Source: Hyphomonas polymorpha PS728 (GTDB taxonomy: Bacteria > Pseudomonadota > Alphaproteobacteria > Caulobacterales > Hyphomonadaceae). Taken from it: a DNA stretch of 64,000 bases. Location of the stretch: positions 1-64,000 of the forward strand of contig NZ_ARYM01000009.1 in the NCBI RefSeq assembly GCF_000685315.1, read 5' to 3'. The notes under the pieces were generated by a model. It searched no databases, was not told the DNA's origin, and worked only from the letters and a program-made list of their open reading frames with translations. Below are positions 62,013 through 64,000 of the stretch, in pieces (position 1 is the stretch's first letter; the number at the start of each line of letters is the position of its first letter). The position numbers and the translations under genes were made by a program.

Positions 62013-62027
62013 TTAAGGGTTGGTTAA
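62013..62027 (+). promoter_or_regulatory. Perfect CtrA box over the mnmG start
   Basis: TTAA-GGGTTGG-TTAA is an exact TTAA-N7-TTAA match; its last base is the A of the mnmG ATG. Binding there would block expression of the mnmG unit, which continues into rsmG and probably parAB. Confidence 0.7.
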
Positions 62028-63892
62028 TGCCGGACTTCCCGGATTTCGACGTGATTGTGATTGGCGGCGGCCATGCCGGCTGCGAAGCGGCGGCGGCCTC
62101 TGCCCGCTTTGGCGCGCGCACGGCGCTCATCACCCACAAGCTCTCCACCATTGGCGAGATGAGCTGCAACCCGGCGATCGGTGGTCTCGGCAAGGGTCAC
62201 CTCGTTCGAGAGATCGATGCGCTCGACGGCGTCATGGGACGTATGGCTGACAAGGCCGGCATCCAGTTCCGGATGCTCAACCGGTCCAAAGGCCCCGCCG
62301 TCTGGGGCCCCCGCTCGCAGATCGACCGGAAGCTTTACCGCGAGGCGATGCAGGCCGAGCTCGCTGACTATCCCAACCTCACCCTCATCGAAGACGGCGC
62401 TGAAGATCTGATCGTCGAGGACGGCAAGGTCTGCGGCGTGATTGGCCTCACCGGCAAACGCTATCCGGCGGCCAGGGTCGTCATCACCACTGGTACCTTC
62501 CTCAAGGGCGTCATTCATATCGGTGCCAAACGCATTCCCGCGGGCCGGATTGGCGAAGCGCCTGCCCTTGGCTTGTCCGACCGGCTCTATGCCATTGGCC
62601 TTCCGATGGGCCGCCTCAAGACCGGAACCCCGGCACGCCTTGACGGCCGCACCATTCATTGGGACCGGCTCGAAATGCAGCCGGCCGATGAGCAGCCGAT
62701 CCCGTTCTCCTTCCTCAATTCGGAAATCACCGTCCCGCAGGTTCAATGCGGCATCACCTGGACGACACCGGAAACCCATTCGATCATCGAAGCGCATATG
62801 GAAGAGTCGGCGGTCTATTCCGGCGCCATTTCCGGACGTGGTCCGCGCTATTGCCCCTCGATCGAAGACAAGGTGAACCGGTTCGGCGACCGCGACCGGC
62901 ATCAGGTGTTTCTCGAGCCCGAAGGCCTCGATGATCACACCGTCTATCCGAACGGCATCTCCACCTCGCTTCCCGAAGAGGTCCAGGAGAAGTTCATCCG
63001 TACGATTCCGGGTCTCGAGGATGTTGCCATCCTCCAGCACGCCTATGCCATCGAATATGATTATGTCGATCCACGCGCGCTCAGCCCCGCGCTGGAAGTC
63101 AAACAGATGCCCGGCCTTTATCTCGCCGGACAGATCAATGGGACGACGGGATATGAAGAAGCCGGCGCCCAGGGCCTAATGGCCGGCCTCAACGCCGCGC
63201 GCGCCGCTGTCGGGAAAGACCCCATCATCTTCGACCGCGCGGAAGCCTATATCGGCGTTCTGATCGACGACCTGGTGACCCGCGGTGTGACCGAGCCCTA
63301 TCGGATGTTCACCTCGCGGGCCGAATACCGCCTGGCGCTCCGGGCGGATAATGCCGATCAGCGTCTCACCGGAAAAGGCATCGAAGCGGGTGTCGTGGGC
63401 GAGAAACGCGCCGCAATGTTTCACGTGAAACATCGGGCGCTGGAATCGGCCCGGAATCTTCTGAAAAGTCTCAATCTCAGTCCGGCGGCTGCCGCTCGAA
63501 ATGGGTGGACGGTCAATCAGGATGGCCGCGTCCGCTCTGCCTGGGAATATCTCTCCTATAAGGACATCAGCTTCTCGCATCTGATTGCCGTCTGGCCCGA
63601 GCTTTCCGAAGTGCCCGCCGAAATTGTTGCGCAGATCGAGATTGAAGCGCTTTATTCTGCCTATCTCGATCGCCAGGCCGAAGACGTGGCCGCGCTCCGC
63701 CGGGATGAGGCGCTGAGCCTTCCGGGTGATCTCGACTATGATCAGATTGGCGGCCTCTCGAACGAAGTGCGCCAGAAACTGAAAGCGGTCCGCCCGGGCA
63801 CACTTGGTCAGGCCGCCAGGATCGAAGGCGTCACACCGGGGGCGCTGACGGCGCTACTCGGACACGTCCGCCGCATCCGCAAAGCGGGGTGA
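62027..63892 (+). CDS. mnmG: tRNA uridine-5-carboxymethylaminomethyl enzyme MnmG (GidA)
   Basis: A 621-residue FAD-dependent partner of MnmE. FAD motif [18 protein letters not shown] at the start, [24 protein letters not shown], then the insertion and C-terminal MnmE-binding helical domain ([20 protein letters not shown]). A perfect parS lies inside the gene (63417). rsmG follows after two bases. Confidence 0.97.
   Translation: MPDFPDFDVIVIGGGHAGCEAAAASARFGARTALITHKLSTIGEMSCNPAIGGLGKGHLVREIDALDGVMGRMADKAGIQFRMLNRSKGPAVWGPRSQIDRKLYREAMQAELADYPNLTLIEDGAEDLIVEDGKVCGVIGLTGKRYPAARVVITTGTFLKGVIHIGAKRIPAGRIGEAPALGLSDRLYAIGLPMGRLKTGTPARLDGRTIHWDRLEMQPADEQPIPFSFLNSEITVPQVQCGITWTTPETHSIIEAHMEESAVYSGAISGRGPRYCPSIEDKVNRFGDRDRHQVFLEPEGLDDHTVYPNGISTSLPEEVQEKFIRTIPGLEDVAILQHAYAIEYDYVDPRALSPALEVKQMPGLYLAGQINGTTGYEEAGAQGLMAGLNAARAAVGKDPIIFDRAEAYIGVLIDDLVTRGVTEPYRMFTSRAEYRLALRADNADQRLTGKGIEAGVVGEKRAAMFHVKHRALESARNLLKSLNLSPAAAARNGWTVNQDGRVRSAWEYLSYKDISFSHLIAVWPELSEVPAEIVAQIEIEALYSAYLDRQAEDVAALRRDEALSLPGDLDYDQIGGLSNEVRQKLKAVRPGTLGQAARIEGVTPGALTALLGHVRRIRKAG
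63417..63432. promoter_or_regulatory. parS site 1 (inside mnmG)
   Basis: TGTTTCACGTGAAACA is an exact match to the canonical 16-bp parS palindrome bound by ParB. It lies about 6.8 kb from the middle of the probable origin. Confidence 0.95.
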
Positions 63893-63894
63893 AA

Positions 63895-64000
63895 ATGAGC
63901 GCGCAGGATGACCGCGCGGCCTTTCTGGCCGCCAACGATGTTTCACGTGAAACATTGAATCGGCTCGACCGGATCATTTCGGAACTCGATGTCTGGCGGC
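63895..64000 (+). CDS. rsmG: 16S rRNA (guanine527-N7)-methyltransferase RsmG, 5' end only
   Basis: The reading frame beginning at ATG 63895, two bases after the mnmG stop, runs off the window. The first 35 residues (FLAANDVSRETLNRLDRI) match the start of RsmG/GidB, and the position after mnmG is the usual one. The visible part contains the second parS site, so its codons are fixed by both roles. parA and parB are expected next. Confidence 0.9.
   Translation, partial: MSAQDDRAAFLAANDVSRETLNRLDRIISELDVWR
63939..63954. promoter_or_regulatory. parS site 2 (inside rsmG)
   Basis: A second perfect TGTTTCACGTGAAACA, 522 bases from the first, in the 5' end of rsmG. Two close parS sites help ParB spread and load SMC in this part of the chromosome. 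Confidence 0.95.

Noticed and set aside
1-64000. tRNA, rRNA, SRP RNA or RNase P genes
   Set aside because: I read intergenic gaps for cloverleaf ends and conserved rRNA stretches and saw none; a covariance-model search would settle it.

Overview
The window looks like a chromosomal segment of a GC-rich alphaproteobacterium of the Caulobacterales/Hyphomonadaceae type (a Hyphomonas-like organism is my best guess, by inference from gene content and order). The evidence is a CtrA-controlled cell-cycle toolkit (RcdA, TrcR, CtrA boxes, a dense cluster of GANTC sites), the order PPSR-maf-aroE-coaE-dnaQ-secB on one side and hemE-hemH-hemJ-rho-mnmE-mnmG-rsmG on the other side of one intergenic gap, and two perfect parS sites about 7 kb away. 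In Caulobacter crescentus the gap between hemE and the RP001/PPSR gene is the replication origin Cori, so 56269-56609 is very probably the chromosomal origin of this organism. No tRNA, rRNA, CRISPR, phage or transposase gene was seen.

Layout. 1-9.2 kb: cell-wall L,D-transpeptidase, hisF and hisE split by a crotonase/AraC/SDR block bracketed by matching palindromes, a DUF6065 protein, a YbaK-type deacylase and asd. 9.2-18.6 kb: an ArsR-SRPBCC pair with a twin-operator promoter, an amidohydrolase, and the leucine genes leuB, leuD and leuC, separated from each other by a lipoprotein, VOC, GST, cysK and bioB genes. 18.7-28.2 kb: the ribosome/SRP cluster ffh-chorismate mutase-rpsP-rimM-trmD-rplS, interrupted by two secreted beta-gamma crystallin proteins, a GT2 glycosyltransferase and a Kef-type antiporter. 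28.3-39.1 kb: mixed metabolism (GNAT, prolyl oligopeptidase, AGE-type epimerase, gpmA, a stand-alone RibD-like deaminase, GT4, GST), an hsp20 gene with a ROSE-like RNA thermometer, a lipoprotein methyltransferase and an inositol-phosphatase-like gene. 39.1-45.4 kb: a TetR-VOC-GST-SRPBCC operon, a 2OG-Fe(II) oxygenase-like gene, an arsenic operon (arsR-arsI-acr3-arsC) and ppa. 45.5-52.7 kb: carbonic anhydrase, TetR, the RcdA/DUF1192/quinone oxidoreductase/TrcR block, Smr, mltA, Tim44-like and secB. 52.7-64 kb: the origin neighbourhood.

How it works together. Leftward (minus) genes dominate to the left of 56.3 kb for the housekeeping set (ffh, rpsP, rimM, trmD, rplS, leu genes, dnaQ, coaE, aroE, maf, PPSR), and all genes to the right are on the plus strand, so core genes point away from the origin. 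Small regulatory elements can be read directly: two ArsR-family promoters whose operators overlap the start codon and that seem to give leaderless mRNAs, a TetR operator, a hairpin that buries the cysK ribosome-binding site, a CtrA box in the origin and a perfect one over the mnmG start, and several clear intrinsic terminators. A 12-base motif (GTTGGAGTTTTT) recurs in intergenic arrays with near 21-22 bp spacing and has no obvious explanation.
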